Positions 43,428 to 51,370 of a stretch of 64,000 nt of DNA are shown one piece after another; position 1 is the stretch's first letter; each line of letters begins with the position of its first letter. The translations under genes and the position numbers were made by a program. Source of the DNA: UBA1858 sp045106935 (GTDB lineage: Bacteria > Pseudomonadota > Gammaproteobacteria > UBA4575); the NCBI GenBank assembly GCA_045106935.1, contig JBGCFN010000005.1, positions 1 through 64,000 on the forward strand. The letters are read 5' to 3'. The notes under the pieces were generated by a model. It was not told the DNA's origin. It ran no database searches and saw only the letters and a list, made by a program, of their open reading frames with translations.

Positions 43428-45350
43428 ATGCAAAGTAAGATTCGTGATGATTCTGATGCACTGAGAGAATTTTATTCTATTGCTTTATCCAAAGATCTGA
43501 CATTTGTAGATCAGGCTAAAGAAGTGCTACGCCTAGGTTGCGAATATCTAGGTCTGCATTGTGGAATAATTTCATACGTCGAAGGCGAGCGTTACACTAT
43601 ACTGCATGTGTATACGGCCACTGATGAGTATGAAATACAAGGTGGTGATGTATTTGAATTAGGGCTGACTTATTGCAAATTCACTTTAGAGCAGAAAAAA
43701 GCAATCGGTTTTCATCATGCGGCGCTCACAGATATCGCTAAGCACCCTTCCTATGAAGCACTGAAATTAGAATCTTATCTCGGTGCTCCTACGTTTTTGA
43801 ATGATACATTATTCGGTACAGTCAATTTTACCAGTATCAATCCTCGTGCTCATGAATTCACAGAGAGCGAAATTTACTATGCTCAACTAATTTCAGAATG
43901 GATTTCAAAAGAGCTTGATAGAAATTATCGTCAAGTACCAAGTTATCAGCAACATGTCACTTTGACCTCACGGTTAGAGACCTCACCATTAGCCATTATA
44001 GAAATGACGCCTGCATTTGAAGTGACTAAATGGAGTGATACTGCAGAATTAATTTTGGGCTGGCGCGAAGAACAAGTACTGAATAAGGCACCCAAAGATT
44101 GGCCAGTGGTTGGGAAAGATGACTTGGTCAATCTAATTTCAATGCTAGATAATTTGCAAAACTGTAACGATCAAGGGTGTGCATTTTCCTGTGACCTACG
44201 AAAAAATAACGGCCAATTAATTTCAACGGAATGGATGCTCTCATGTACATTCTCTGAAAAAGAAAAGTGTACAAAAGCCCAGGCGCATGTGTTGGATATT
44301 ACCGATAGAGTCAATGCAGAGAATGAATTGTTAAGAAAAAGTGCTTTATACCTAGACTTATTTCAGAACGCGCCAGATATGTATATGTCACTTGATCAGA
44401 CGGGCAATATTATTTCTATCAATAACCAGTGTAAAAATATATTGGGGTATGAGGTTGTTGAACTTATTGGGACGCCTTTCTGGAGTTTGATAGATAAAAA
44501 AGATCTTAGACGAATTCGTCGATTGATTGATGTCGCTTTTCTAGGAGATGTTGAAGAGCTAGAAATGGAAGCGAATATTCTTAAAAAGGATAATTCAATC
44601 ATTAGAGCGCATCAAAGAATTAGAATTATTCAAGTCGGAAAGGGTGCACCACATGAACTAAGAATAATTCTAAGGGATATTACAGAGCGCACAAGAGGGC
44701 AAATATATCGGCTAGACCATATGAGGCACCAGCGTGATGAAATCACCACAGAAGTTCAGCATCGAATAAAAAACAGTTTGCAAGCAGTGATTGGTATGTT
44801 GACCGTTAGTGTCGATGCGCATCCAGATTTGAAGCCCATACTGACAAACTCAATCGCCCAAATAAATACCATCTCAATCGTTAACGGTTTGATCATGGAT
44901 GGTAAGCAAGATGTAAATGTATTGAATTTATTGACTAACTTATTTGATGCATCATCAAAATTATTCAATTGTGAAATACGCTTAAAGCAAACTAGTAAAG
45001 ATCAAGCTGTCCAGATGTTGGTTGCTGACGAAGTCATTTCTGTCTCACTGGTCATTACGGAGTTATTAATTAATGCATTAAAGCACCACGCGCAAAATAG
45101 TAATAATGAGGATTATGTCTCTGCTAGCGTTGAAATTGATGACGATGAAGTTAATCTGAGTATCATCAATACCTTTGATCAATCGATACCTTCAAAAGAG
45201 CATGAATCACACCTTGGGCTGATGATGATTGATGCTTTGTTGCCTCCGCAGGGCGCAGTGCTTCAAGCTTCTAATGAGCATGGAGTCTATGCAGCCAAAT
45301 TGACTATAAAAGAACCAGTAATAATAAATGGTAATAATGATACATGGTAA
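43428..45350 (+). CDS. GAF-PAS-PAS sensor histidine kinase (HisKA_2 type)
   Basis: This 640-residue kinase has no obvious membrane segment. Its domains are GAF (about 15-165), a PAS (about 175-290), a second PAS starting LYLDLFQNAPDMYMSLDQ (about 305-425), a HisKA_2 dimerisation domain with His445 in VQHRIKNSLQAV, and a HATPase with ITELLINALKHH. HisKA_2 kinases are known partners of ANTAR response regulators, as in EutW-EutV. The next gene, 173 bases down, encodes such a regulator. The GAF and PAS domains suggest sensing of a cytoplasmic small molecule or redox signal. Confidence 0.88.
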   Translation: MQSKIRDDSDALREFYSIALSKDLTFVDQAKEVLRLGCEYLGLHCGIISYVEGERYTILHVYTATDEYEIQGGDVFELGLTYCKFTLEQKKAIGFHHAALTDIAKHPSYEALKLESYLGAPTFLNDTLFGTVNFTSINPRAHEFTESEIYYAQLISEWISKELDRNYRQVPSYQQHVTLTSRLETSPLAIIEMTPAFEVTKWSDTAELILGWREEQVLNKAPKDWPVVGKDDLVNLISMLDNLQNCNDQGCAFSCDLRKNNGQLISTEWMLSCTFSEKEKCTKAQAHVLDITDRVNAENELLRKSALYLDLFQNAPDMYMSLDQTGNIISINNQCKNILGYEVVELIGTPFWSLIDKKDLRRIRRLIDVAFLGDVEELEMEANILKKDNSIIRAHQRIRIIQVGKGAPHELRIILRDITERTRGQIYRLDHMRHQRDEITTEVQHRIKNSLQAVIGMLTVSVDAHPDLKPILTNSIAQINTISIVNGLIMDGKQDVNVLNLLTNLFDASSKLFNCEIRLKQTSKDQAVQMLVADEVISVSLVITELLINALKHHAQNSNNEDYVSASVEIDDDEVNLSIINTFDQSIPSKEHESHLGLMMIDALLPPQGAVLQASNEHGVYAAKLTIKEPVIINGNNDTW

Positions 45351-45523
45351 ATATTAAAATTAGACAATAAAATTGTTTAATATATTTATATATGAATAAT
45401 CTAATTTAGATTTCATATTAGACTTTCATTATAGTAAGAGAATCTTATTGCGCTGAGTAATGTCTTGCTGTTATAACTGTTAAGATAATAAAAAAATATA
45501 AATTTGCTGGGGGGCGGTTTTAT

Positions 45524-46168
45524 ATGTCACAGCCGAAAATTTTATTGGCAGATGATGATCGTGTCATTCGGGTTACATTTGCAAATGGCCTGCGTATGCG
45601 GAATTTTGACGTTATTGAAGCTGAAAACGGTGAGAAAGCCATTGAACTGGGGTGTGAACACCAGCCTGAGCTCGCTATCATGGATTTCCGCTTGCCAGAC
45701 ATCTCTGGCGCTGAAGTCGCAACTCAGCTGCAAGAACAAGCCAATGTCTCTAGTATTTTCTTATCTGCCTATGCTGAGCAAGAGTTTGTTGAAAAAGCCA
45801 CACAAGCAGGTGCATTAGGTTATTTAATCAAACCAATCGATTTTGATCATGCGTTACCCACCATCAATTCTGCATTGGAACGATCAAAAGAAATCAAACA
45901 ACTCAAAGATACTGAGAGTCAACTGAACACAGCGTTGGAACAGGGTAGAGAGACCAGTGTCGCGATTGGAATTCTCATGCAGGAGTACCACATCACTTCT
46001 GAGCAGGCATTCGATATGATTCGAGGCCAAGCACGCTCGCAACGACGCAAAGTAGCCAATGTGGCAACAGACTTAGTTCAGGCAGTGAATAACTTAAATG
46101 GGTTCACCACCGAAATGCGTGATAGAAATGAAGAATTTCTAAAACAAATGAAGCGCCCTAAGTCATAA
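45524..46168 (+). CDS. Response regulator with ANTAR RNA-binding domain
   Basis: This 214-residue protein has a receiver (Asp10/Asp11/Asp12, phosphoacceptor Asp54 in AIMDFRLPD, KPI), a coiled-coil linker (about 122-145), and a C-terminal ANTAR domain (SVAIGILMQEYHITSEQAF and RGQARSQRRKVANVATDLV). ANTAR proteins bind two adjacent stem-loops in mRNA leaders and prevent a terminator from forming. Ribosome site GGGGGGCGG lies before the ATG. The kinase upstream is the probable partner, and the structured leader immediately downstream is a candidate target. Confidence 0.92.
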   Translation: MSQPKILLADDDRVIRVTFANGLRMRNFDVIEAENGEKAIELGCEHQPELAIMDFRLPDISGAEVATQLQEQANVSSIFLSAYAEQEFVEKATQAGALGYLIKPIDFDHALPTINSALERSKEIKQLKDTESQLNTALEQGRETSVAIGILMQEYHITSEQAFDMIRGQARSQRRKVANVATDLVQAVNNLNGFTTEMRDRNEEFLKQMKRPKS

Positions 46169-46264
46169 TTACCTGACAACAAAGTGCAATAAATTCAAGT
46201 AACGTATTAATTATATTAGTTAAATATGCATCTACAGAATCATTCTAAAAATTCTCTTTAGTGC

Positions 46265-46278
46265 TTGATTTATATCAA
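46265..46278. promoter_or_regulatory. FNR/Anr-type binding site
   Basis: TTGAT-TTAT-ATCAA matches the FNR/Anr consensus TTGAT-N4-ATCAA at every defined position. TATAAA at 46288 and TAAAAT at 46322 are both possible -10 elements. The box would be centred near -28 (repressing) or near -62 (activating, class I), so the sign of control cannot be told. An oxygen-responsive FNR-family regulator is the expected binder. Confidence 0.62.
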
Positions 46279-46295
46279 TAATAAGTCTATAAATG

Positions 46296-46339
46296 TACCT
46301 ACAGCTTTGTGGGTATATAAATAAAATAAACTTACCCAC
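46296..46339 (+). promoter_or_regulatory. Mutually exclusive hairpins in leader RNA
   Basis: TACCTACA-GCTT-TGTGGGTA forms an 8-bp hairpin (46296-46315, one G-U pair). Its 3' arm, GTGGGTA, can instead pair perfectly with TACCCAC at 46333-46339. The two structures cannot coexist, the geometry expected of an antitermination or attenuation switch. If the closing A-U pair opens, the first loop is the hexamer AGCUUU. It has the A1 of ANTAR targets but not the G4. Confidence 0.45.
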
Positions 46340-46340
46340 C

Positions 46341-46364
46341 GAGGACCCAAACCAACTAGTCCTC
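46341..46364 (+). other. Hairpin GAGGAC/GTCCTC, possible weak terminator
   Basis: A perfect 6-bp stem with a 12-base loop starts one base after the switch above and is followed by ATTTTCATT. The T-rich tail is weak, so termination is only possible, not shown. Its position right after the alternative hairpins makes it the best candidate for a controlled stop. Confidence 0.35.
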
Positions 46365-46660
46365 ATTTTCATTCCAATCAATGGCTATAACCTTTGCCAT
46401 CAGCAATAAATCTTTAGGCCTCGTTCCTGCCTAATTCAAATCAAAAGAATTGATTTTGTGTATTCGCAAACAATTTTGCGTATATGCGGAAAATTTCTGG
46501 AGAGCGACTTAAAGATTTTTCATCCTAAATAATTCTTTGAGTAATTCACCAGAAATGTACATCCCAGGGAAGAGCCGCAGCATCTAACAATGTTGGGGGA
46601 ACATCTACACGGACAGTAGATACCAATGTTGTTAAACAAAGTTTTCATGGGAGGAGTTTT

Positions 46661-48277
46661 ATGAAACTTAAATTTAGTACAAGTGGATTGTTGCTACTCG
46701 CGTTGGGCCTATCTTTTAGCTCAGTGCAAGCAAGTGACAGCTACGATTGTGATTATGATTTGCGTGATGGAGCGTTTTTCTACAACGCAAATAACCCAGC
46801 CACCGACGGTAATGGAAATGCACAGCAAAATGAGCTGCTCGTATTCCTTCGAAACGCTGACGGTACCCTAGATCCTAATATTCAAACGCATCGTGTTAAT
46901 TCTGGTGGTTATGGTAACCAAGCAGGTATTGTGACTTCTGGTCAAAATGCTGTTTACCACACAGGTGAAGGTGATGATCAATACGTGTTTATGATCAATG
47001 CTGGATTCAATCCTGTGGCAAAACCAAGACGCCTTGGTTATGGCAAGCACTGGAATAAAAAACGACTTGATAGAAACGGTAGTGTTTCAGCATTTAAAGT
47101 CAACAAGTGTGATGTTGTTAGAACAAGTGTTCGATCAACTCGTGGTCAAGAGCCTCGTGCAGTCACTCGTCATGGAAACTTAGTCTATGTCGTGAATGCT
47201 GGTTCTGGTGAAGTTGAGTTCAACGGATGCCCAGGCTTACCTGAAGGATTTTTACCTCCAACAGGACAAGTTTGTGGAGAACGTGCAGAAATTTCAGAAG
47301 ATAATAAAGATCCACAAAGTATCACTGGCTATAGATTCAGAAATGGTAAATTACGCTATATCCGTGGTTCTAATATAAACTCAGCTGATGCTGATGGTGA
47401 TCCAGTACAGCTTTCATTCATCAATGAAGGTCGTCAACTTCTAGTCGCTAACCGTAATACTTTCTTTGCGTTAGGTGATGGAACTGAGGCTGATGAAATT
47501 GAAGTTCACAATATCGACAAAAGAGGTCGTCCAAGTTACCCAGTTGTTAGTACAACCACTGGTAATGATAACTTTGGTTTCTCTGTCTATCCACGTGATG
47601 GTGATGACTACAATGATTGCGTCATGATGACTCATGGTAGTTTCCAACAACGTGATCAAGGTGGTGCGTCAGTATTCACTATTAATAAACGTGCTGAAAA
47701 AGTACGTATCATTCCAAATAAGGCTGATGGCGGATCTGACACGTGTTGGACTGCGATTTCTGCAAAGACAAACACGCTATACACATCAGCGTTTTTTGAT
47801 TCAGAAATTTCTATTCGTGGAATCAATCCTGAAACATGTAACCTAACTGATGGTGGACCACCAGTCGTTGTTGTTGATGGTGTACCACAATTCACAGGAC
47901 CATTAGCAAACATCAGACATAGAGTGTCTAGCTCTGGTGCTAATTTTGATGGCACACCTCGTGGTGATGACATCTCACTTAGAACTGACCAAAGAGACTT
48001 CTTGTATGAAGCAGGTGGACTTGATCTTGCTGTATCTAAAGCAGGTGAGGAAGAGTACTTGTATGCGATTTGGGCACCTGTGCCTTTCTACGTAGATCGT
48101 GATGGTGATGGAAACTTCTTGTACCCGAATACAACTCAAATCACAGTATTCCGTGTTATTCAGGACTGTGATGGTGTTGATTCAATGTACGAAGATGGTT
48201 GCCGTCCAGGTGATCTGGAGTTAGTACAGCGTGTACCTGGTTTACCAGGAAGTGGTTACGGAGCTGCGGCTCAGTAA
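46661..48277 (+). CDS. Secreted beta-propeller-like protein
   Basis: This 538-residue protein has a signal peptide (about residues 1-24, ending VQA). The mature part shows repeated propeller-like blades (NLVYVVNAGSGEVEFN, RQLLVANRNTFFALG, YTSAFFDSEISIRGI) similar in style to lactonase/YVTN propellers. It has several paired cysteines, and acidic loops such as DADGDP and DRDGDGN that can bind calcium. The strong ribosome site GGAGGAG precedes the ATG. I do not recognise a named family. Folded, disulfide-containing exoproteins of this kind are typical type II secretion cargo, and that machine is encoded just upstream. Its enzymatic role is unknown. Confidence 0.8.
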   Translation: MKLKFSTSGLLLLALGLSFSSVQASDSYDCDYDLRDGAFFYNANNPATDGNGNAQQNELLVFLRNADGTLDPNIQTHRVNSGGYGNQAGIVTSGQNAVYHTGEGDDQYVFMINAGFNPVAKPRRLGYGKHWNKKRLDRNGSVSAFKVNKCDVVRTSVRSTRGQEPRAVTRHGNLVYVVNAGSGEVEFNGCPGLPEGFLPPTGQVCGERAEISEDNKDPQSITGYRFRNGKLRYIRGSNINSADADGDPVQLSFINEGRQLLVANRNTFFALGDGTEADEIEVHNIDKRGRPSYPVVSTTTGNDNFGFSVYPRDGDDYNDCVMMTHGSFQQRDQGGASVFTINKRAEKVRIIPNKADGGSDTCWTAISAKTNTLYTSAFFDSEISIRGINPETCNLTDGGPPVVVVDGVPQFTGPLANIRHRVSSSGANFDGTPRGDDISLRTDQRDFLYEAGGLDLAVSKAGEEEYLYAIWAPVPFYVDRDGDGNFLYPNTTQITVFRVIQDCDGVDSMYEDGCRPGDLELVQRVPGLPGSGYGAAAQ

Positions 48278-48320
48278 GTCACTGTTAAAGTATACTTTTT
48301 AAGCTATACTGATGGATAAT

Positions 48321-48351
48321 CGCAGGCAGATAAAGAACACATCTACCTGCG
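48321..48351 (+). terminator. Strong hairpin after propeller gene
   Basis: CGCAGGCAGAT pairs with ATCTACCTGCG (11 positions, one C-A mismatch) around a nine-base loop. The next T-run (TTTTTTT) comes only about 20 bases later, so it may be a partial terminator or an mRNA-stabilising stem that makes the upstream gene more highly expressed than the cytochrome gene. Confidence 0.5.
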
Positions 48352-48515
48352 GTTCTCTTCAAAATTTTGTCAGTGTTTTTTTATTAATAGAGCGCCAAAA
48401 CCATTCGCACTCTAGAAAGAACGACTGACAAATCCTCGGCTGTTAATCTTTTTCTTTGCCTAATCAACGCATGGAGAAGAAACGTTTAGCCAATTTTAAA
48501 ATTGGGAGATATAAA

Positions 48516-50198
48516 GTGAAACAGCACTTTACTAGTAAAAAGCAACCAAACTGGTTGGTATTAGCCCTAAGCGCGACACTAGTTGGCGCATCATCATTTG
48601 CATCAGCAAGTGATCCAGGTGCAGATATTGACTATTCACATTTAACACCACAACTCATTAAAGAGACTGACGGAACTGCGTTTAGCTCAGACTTTTTTAA
48701 TCGAAATGGTAATGGTCCGGCATTAGATGCAAACATCACTGAAGATGATTTCAGTAAATTAAGCTTGACTGAAATTCGTCAAATCGGTGTGCGTATGTAT
48801 ACCACGCCTTTCCGTCGTGCTGATGGATATGGTGACGGTCCTGGTATTAATACCGCTATCCTAGATGACGGAACACCAGCGCTTAACATTCCTGATCTAG
48901 GCCCTACAGGACGCCCAACCTTACAAGGTAACGGCACATGGTTACGAATGAACGGTTTAGATTCGCAAACATGTTTAGAGTGTCATGGTGTTGTTGATAA
49001 CTCTGTTGTTCCTGCGCAGTTAGGTGTCGGTGGTCAAGCCGGTATTGGTGGTTCACCATTCTTCAGATCAAAAACTGCTGATATAGATGACTCAGGTAAT
49101 CAGTCATTTGGTGGTGGTGATCTTACAGGTGCAGGCATCGGTGATGCGATTGGTATTGCAGCATTTGACGGACGTTCAATTAACCCGCCAGCCAACTTCG
49201 GTTTAGGTGGTGTTGAGTTAGTTGGTCAAGAAATCACTGAGCGTTTACAAAAAATTCGTGAACGTGCTGGTGGTACTTGTGAAGAAGGTGGTAGAGATGT
49301 GAAGCTAAGAGCGAAAGGCATCGACTTCGGAACTAACTGTAACCCTGAAGGTGTGGATGGCGACTTAGAAATTCGTCCATTTGGCCGTAAAGGTGAATTT
49401 GCGACTGTTCGTGGGTTTGATGAAGGTGCGTTAGCATTCCATCAAGGTATGCAAGATGCAACAATCTTTGAAGGTGATGCTGATGGTGATGGTGTCTCAG
49501 ATGAGATTACTAGTGCGCAAGCACGTGCATTCCACGTATTCATGACAACACAAGAGCGTCCAGTTCAGAAGAAGCGAACAAGACAAGCTCGTCGTGGCTT
49601 TAGATTGTTTAATGACGTGGGTTGTGCAGGATGTCATGTTCCATTCTTAGATACTGAATCTCCAGTACTAGAATATACTGACCCAGAAAGCGAAGAAGTT
49701 TACTTCAGTGCGGATCTTTCCAAAGGTGTATCAAACTTTGAGAAAAATCGTTGGGGTGGTATTCGTGTTCGTGCACACTCAGATTACAAGCGTCACAACA
49801 TGGGCTACCGTTTGAAAGAAACAGCTCATTTCTTAAACGATCCTGAAGGCGAAAATGCATGTCAAGATGAAGTGGCTGGATCAGAAATCGACAACTGTAA
49901 CTTTATTACAATGAAGTTATGGGGTGTTGCTGACTCTGCACCGTACTTGCATGATGGTCGTGCGTTATCATTATTTGAAGCCGTAGCTTTACACGGTGGA
50001 GAAGCGCAAGATGTTCGTGATCGTTTCTTGAAACTTGGCAAAAATGGACAAAATGCAATCTTTGCTTACTTGGGAACACTGAAGCATCCTGAAGATCCAA
50101 ACCAGGATGTAGCTAACCAAGTTCAGTTAGATCCAATTGCAAGAAGCCAGGATCAACGTCCTATACCTAGAAGAAAGTACGATTACTATAAGCACTAA
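48516..50198 (+). CDS. Secreted di-heme cytochrome c (DUF1111 / thiol oxidoreductase-like)
   Basis: I place the start at GTG 48516 because GGGAGA lies six bases upstream; the frame is open further up, but TTG 48456 and ATG 48471 lack ribosome sites. This gives 560 residues with a signal peptide ending ASA near residue 32. Two heme c sites are visible: CLECH (153-157) and CAGCH (370-374). The C-terminal MKLWGVADSAPYLHDGRA and LHGGEAQ segments are those of DUF1111/COG3488 proteins, in the wider di-heme peroxidase group. A DADGDGVSD loop could bind calcium. It is an exported redox protein, partner or substrate unknown; RoxA-type oxygenase is a remote alternative. Confidence 0.85.
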   Translation: MKQHFTSKKQPNWLVLALSATLVGASSFASASDPGADIDYSHLTPQLIKETDGTAFSSDFFNRNGNGPALDANITEDDFSKLSLTEIRQIGVRMYTTPFRRADGYGDGPGINTAILDDGTPALNIPDLGPTGRPTLQGNGTWLRMNGLDSQTCLECHGVVDNSVVPAQLGVGGQAGIGGSPFFRSKTADIDDSGNQSFGGGDLTGAGIGDAIGIAAFDGRSINPPANFGLGGVELVGQEITERLQKIRERAGGTCEEGGRDVKLRAKGIDFGTNCNPEGVDGDLEIRPFGRKGEFATVRGFDEGALAFHQGMQDATIFEGDADGDGVSDEITSAQARAFHVFMTTQERPVQKKRTRQARRGFRLFNDVGCAGCHVPFLDTESPVLEYTDPESEEVYFSADLSKGVSNFEKNRWGGIRVRAHSDYKRHNMGYRLKETAHFLNDPEGENACQDEVAGSEIDNCNFITMKLWGVADSAPYLHDGRALSLFEAVALHGGEAQDVRDRFLKLGKNGQNAIFAYLGTLKHPEDPNQDVANQVQLDPIARSQDQRPIPRRKYDYYKH

Positions 50199-50222
50199 AA
50201 GCTAATAGTAATAAGTTAGATC

Positions 50223-50261
50223 AAAGCCGAGAAGCTAGTATTATTTCTCGGCTTTTTTTTT
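50223..50261 (+). terminator. Rho-independent terminator after di-heme cytochrome gene
   Basis: AAGCCGAGAA pairs with TTCTCGGCTT around an 11-base loop and is followed by nine T residues. This is the clearest intrinsic terminator in the window and closes the propeller/cytochrome transcription unit. Transcription of the next gene needs a promoter in the roughly 25 bases that remain, or read-through. Confidence 0.92.
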
Positions 50262-50286
50262 ATAAAATAGTTTATAATGATCAATA

Positions 50287-50964
50287 ATGAAAAAAAATAT
50301 TTATATAGTCAGTGCGTTAATATTGATTGTAGCTGCGATAGCTAGTTTTTACGCTTATACCCACCACTGTAAACATCAGCTGCGTGAAGTTGACCGCTAT
50401 GCATTACCCACCGTTGTATCATTCATGAAAGCATTGAGTGATTGGGAACTAGAAAAGCTCAGACCTTACTTATCAGATGAATATATTAACGCGATATCAG
50501 AAGAAGAATGGGCGTCTGTGTTAGAAGAACTATCTGTGTTAGGTGAATTGAAATCATTTGCGCGACCTAACTTTGTCTCTCACACACCGTATTTGAGATA
50601 TAAATTATGGCCTTCTGCGGTTGACATGTATTCCGTTGCCAGTGAATTTGAAAACGATAATGCGGTTGTTAGAATATTTTTTGATAACAACTGTGCAAAA
50701 TTAAAAATCAGTTCATTTGTTGTGACATCAAAATCAATCGTAACAACCCCAGATTATTTAGAAGAAATAGAAAACGACAGCAAAGAAGATGAAATATTAG
50801 ATAATTTGAATGAAGACGAGTTGGATGAAGATTTAGATTCGCTATATGAGCAAAATCAAAAAGAGACGCCTATCGATGAGCTCGAAGAAAATGTCAGTAG
50901 CGAGATCAAAGAAAAAGTAACTGAGAAAAAAACTAAACAGCATGGAAAGGCATATAGGTATTAA
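50287..50964 (+). CDS. Membrane-anchored hypothetical protein with acidic tail
   Basis: This 225-residue protein has one N-terminal membrane helix (about residues 5-24, IYIVSALILIVAAIASFYAY) acting as an uncleaved anchor. A periplasmic domain of about 130 residues (RPYLSDEYINAISEEEW, FDNNCAKLKISSFVV) resembles NTF2-like or DUF4019-type folds in general style only. The last 70 residues are strongly acidic, then basic. I do not recognise a family. It follows the terminator closely and is three bases from the next gene, a small lipoprotein, with which it probably works. Confidence 0.65.
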   Translation: MKKNIYIVSALILIVAAIASFYAYTHHCKHQLREVDRYALPTVVSFMKALSDWELEKLRPYLSDEYINAISEEEWASVLEELSVLGELKSFARPNFVSHTPYLRYKLWPSAVDMYSVASEFENDNAVVRIFFDNNCAKLKISSFVVTSKSIVTTPDYLEEIENDSKEDEILDNLNEDELDEDLDSLYEQNQKETPIDELEENVSSEIKEKVTEKKTKQHGKAYRY

Positions 50965-50967
50965 GCA

Positions 50968-51324
50968 ATGATCAGAATGTTTAAAATTATCATTAACCAT
51001 AAGATATTGCTGATGATGCTTTTGATTTTGGTGTCAGGGTGCCATGATTCTGGCGAACCATGGCGAATTACGGTTGGCTTAGATAAACCGAAAAAATTGG
51101 TATTTATAGATGGTGATGAAGCACGTGAAGTACGGGTCTGTCTAGATAAGCAAGGTGGATCAGGATACCCAACACGAGTGGTAGCTAGATTTGATGACAA
51201 AAAATACACGCCAATGTTACCTGGCCAATGTATGTTTTTTGTGGGTAAACATGTGTCAGTATCTTTTCCTAATCCATCATCAGGAAAATTTGCTGAAGGT
51301 ACCTATACTATAATTCAAAAATAA
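50968..51324 (+). CDS. Small hypothetical lipoprotein
   Basis: This 118-residue protein has a type II signal peptide with lipobox LVSGC near residue 28 and a mature part of about 90 residues, beta-rich (WRITVGLDKPKKLVFIDGD, CMFFVGKHVSVSFPNP). It has three cysteines after the lipid Cys region. No family recognised. The gene pairs with the preceding membrane-anchored protein. An envelope accessory to the exported redox proteins upstream is a guess based on location only. Confidence 0.65.
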   Translation: MIRMFKIIINHKILLMMLLILVSGCHDSGEPWRITVGLDKPKKLVFIDGDEAREVRVCLDKQGGSGYPTRVVARFDDKKYTPMLPGQCMFFVGKHVSVSFPNPSSGKFAEGTYTIIQK

Positions 51325-51370
51325 TGTTGTTCTAATTTAAGAAACAAGTGTTATTCAGGAGAGGATAGAG

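Larger units (their letters stand above)
46169..46660 (+). promoter_or_regulatory. Long structured leader upstream of secreted propeller gene
   Basis: This 492-base gene-free region contains an FNR-type box and a series of perfect inverted repeats. The repeats are TACCTACA/TGTGGGTA (46296-46315), GTGGGTA/TACCCAC (46309-46339), GAGGAC/GTCCTC (46341-46364), ATGGC/GCCAT (46381-46400), TTAGGC/GCCTAA (46414-46434), CGCAAA/TTTGCG (46465-46480) and ATCTAC/GTAGAT (46603-46621). A strong AGGAG precedes the ATG. I see no coding frame in it. Such density of hairpins suggests RNA-level control. Confidence 0.6.

Noticed and set aside
46298..46480. Canonical ANTAR two-hexaloop motif in the leader
   Set aside because: Candidate loops AGCUUU and ACAAUU have A at position 1 but not G at position 4, so the published motif is not met and I report only the switch geometry.
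48456..48515. Longer N-terminus for the di-heme protein
   Set aside because: TTG 48456 and ATG 48471 have no ribosome site and would put over 20 charged residues before the signal peptide; GTG 48516 has a well-spaced GGGAGA.
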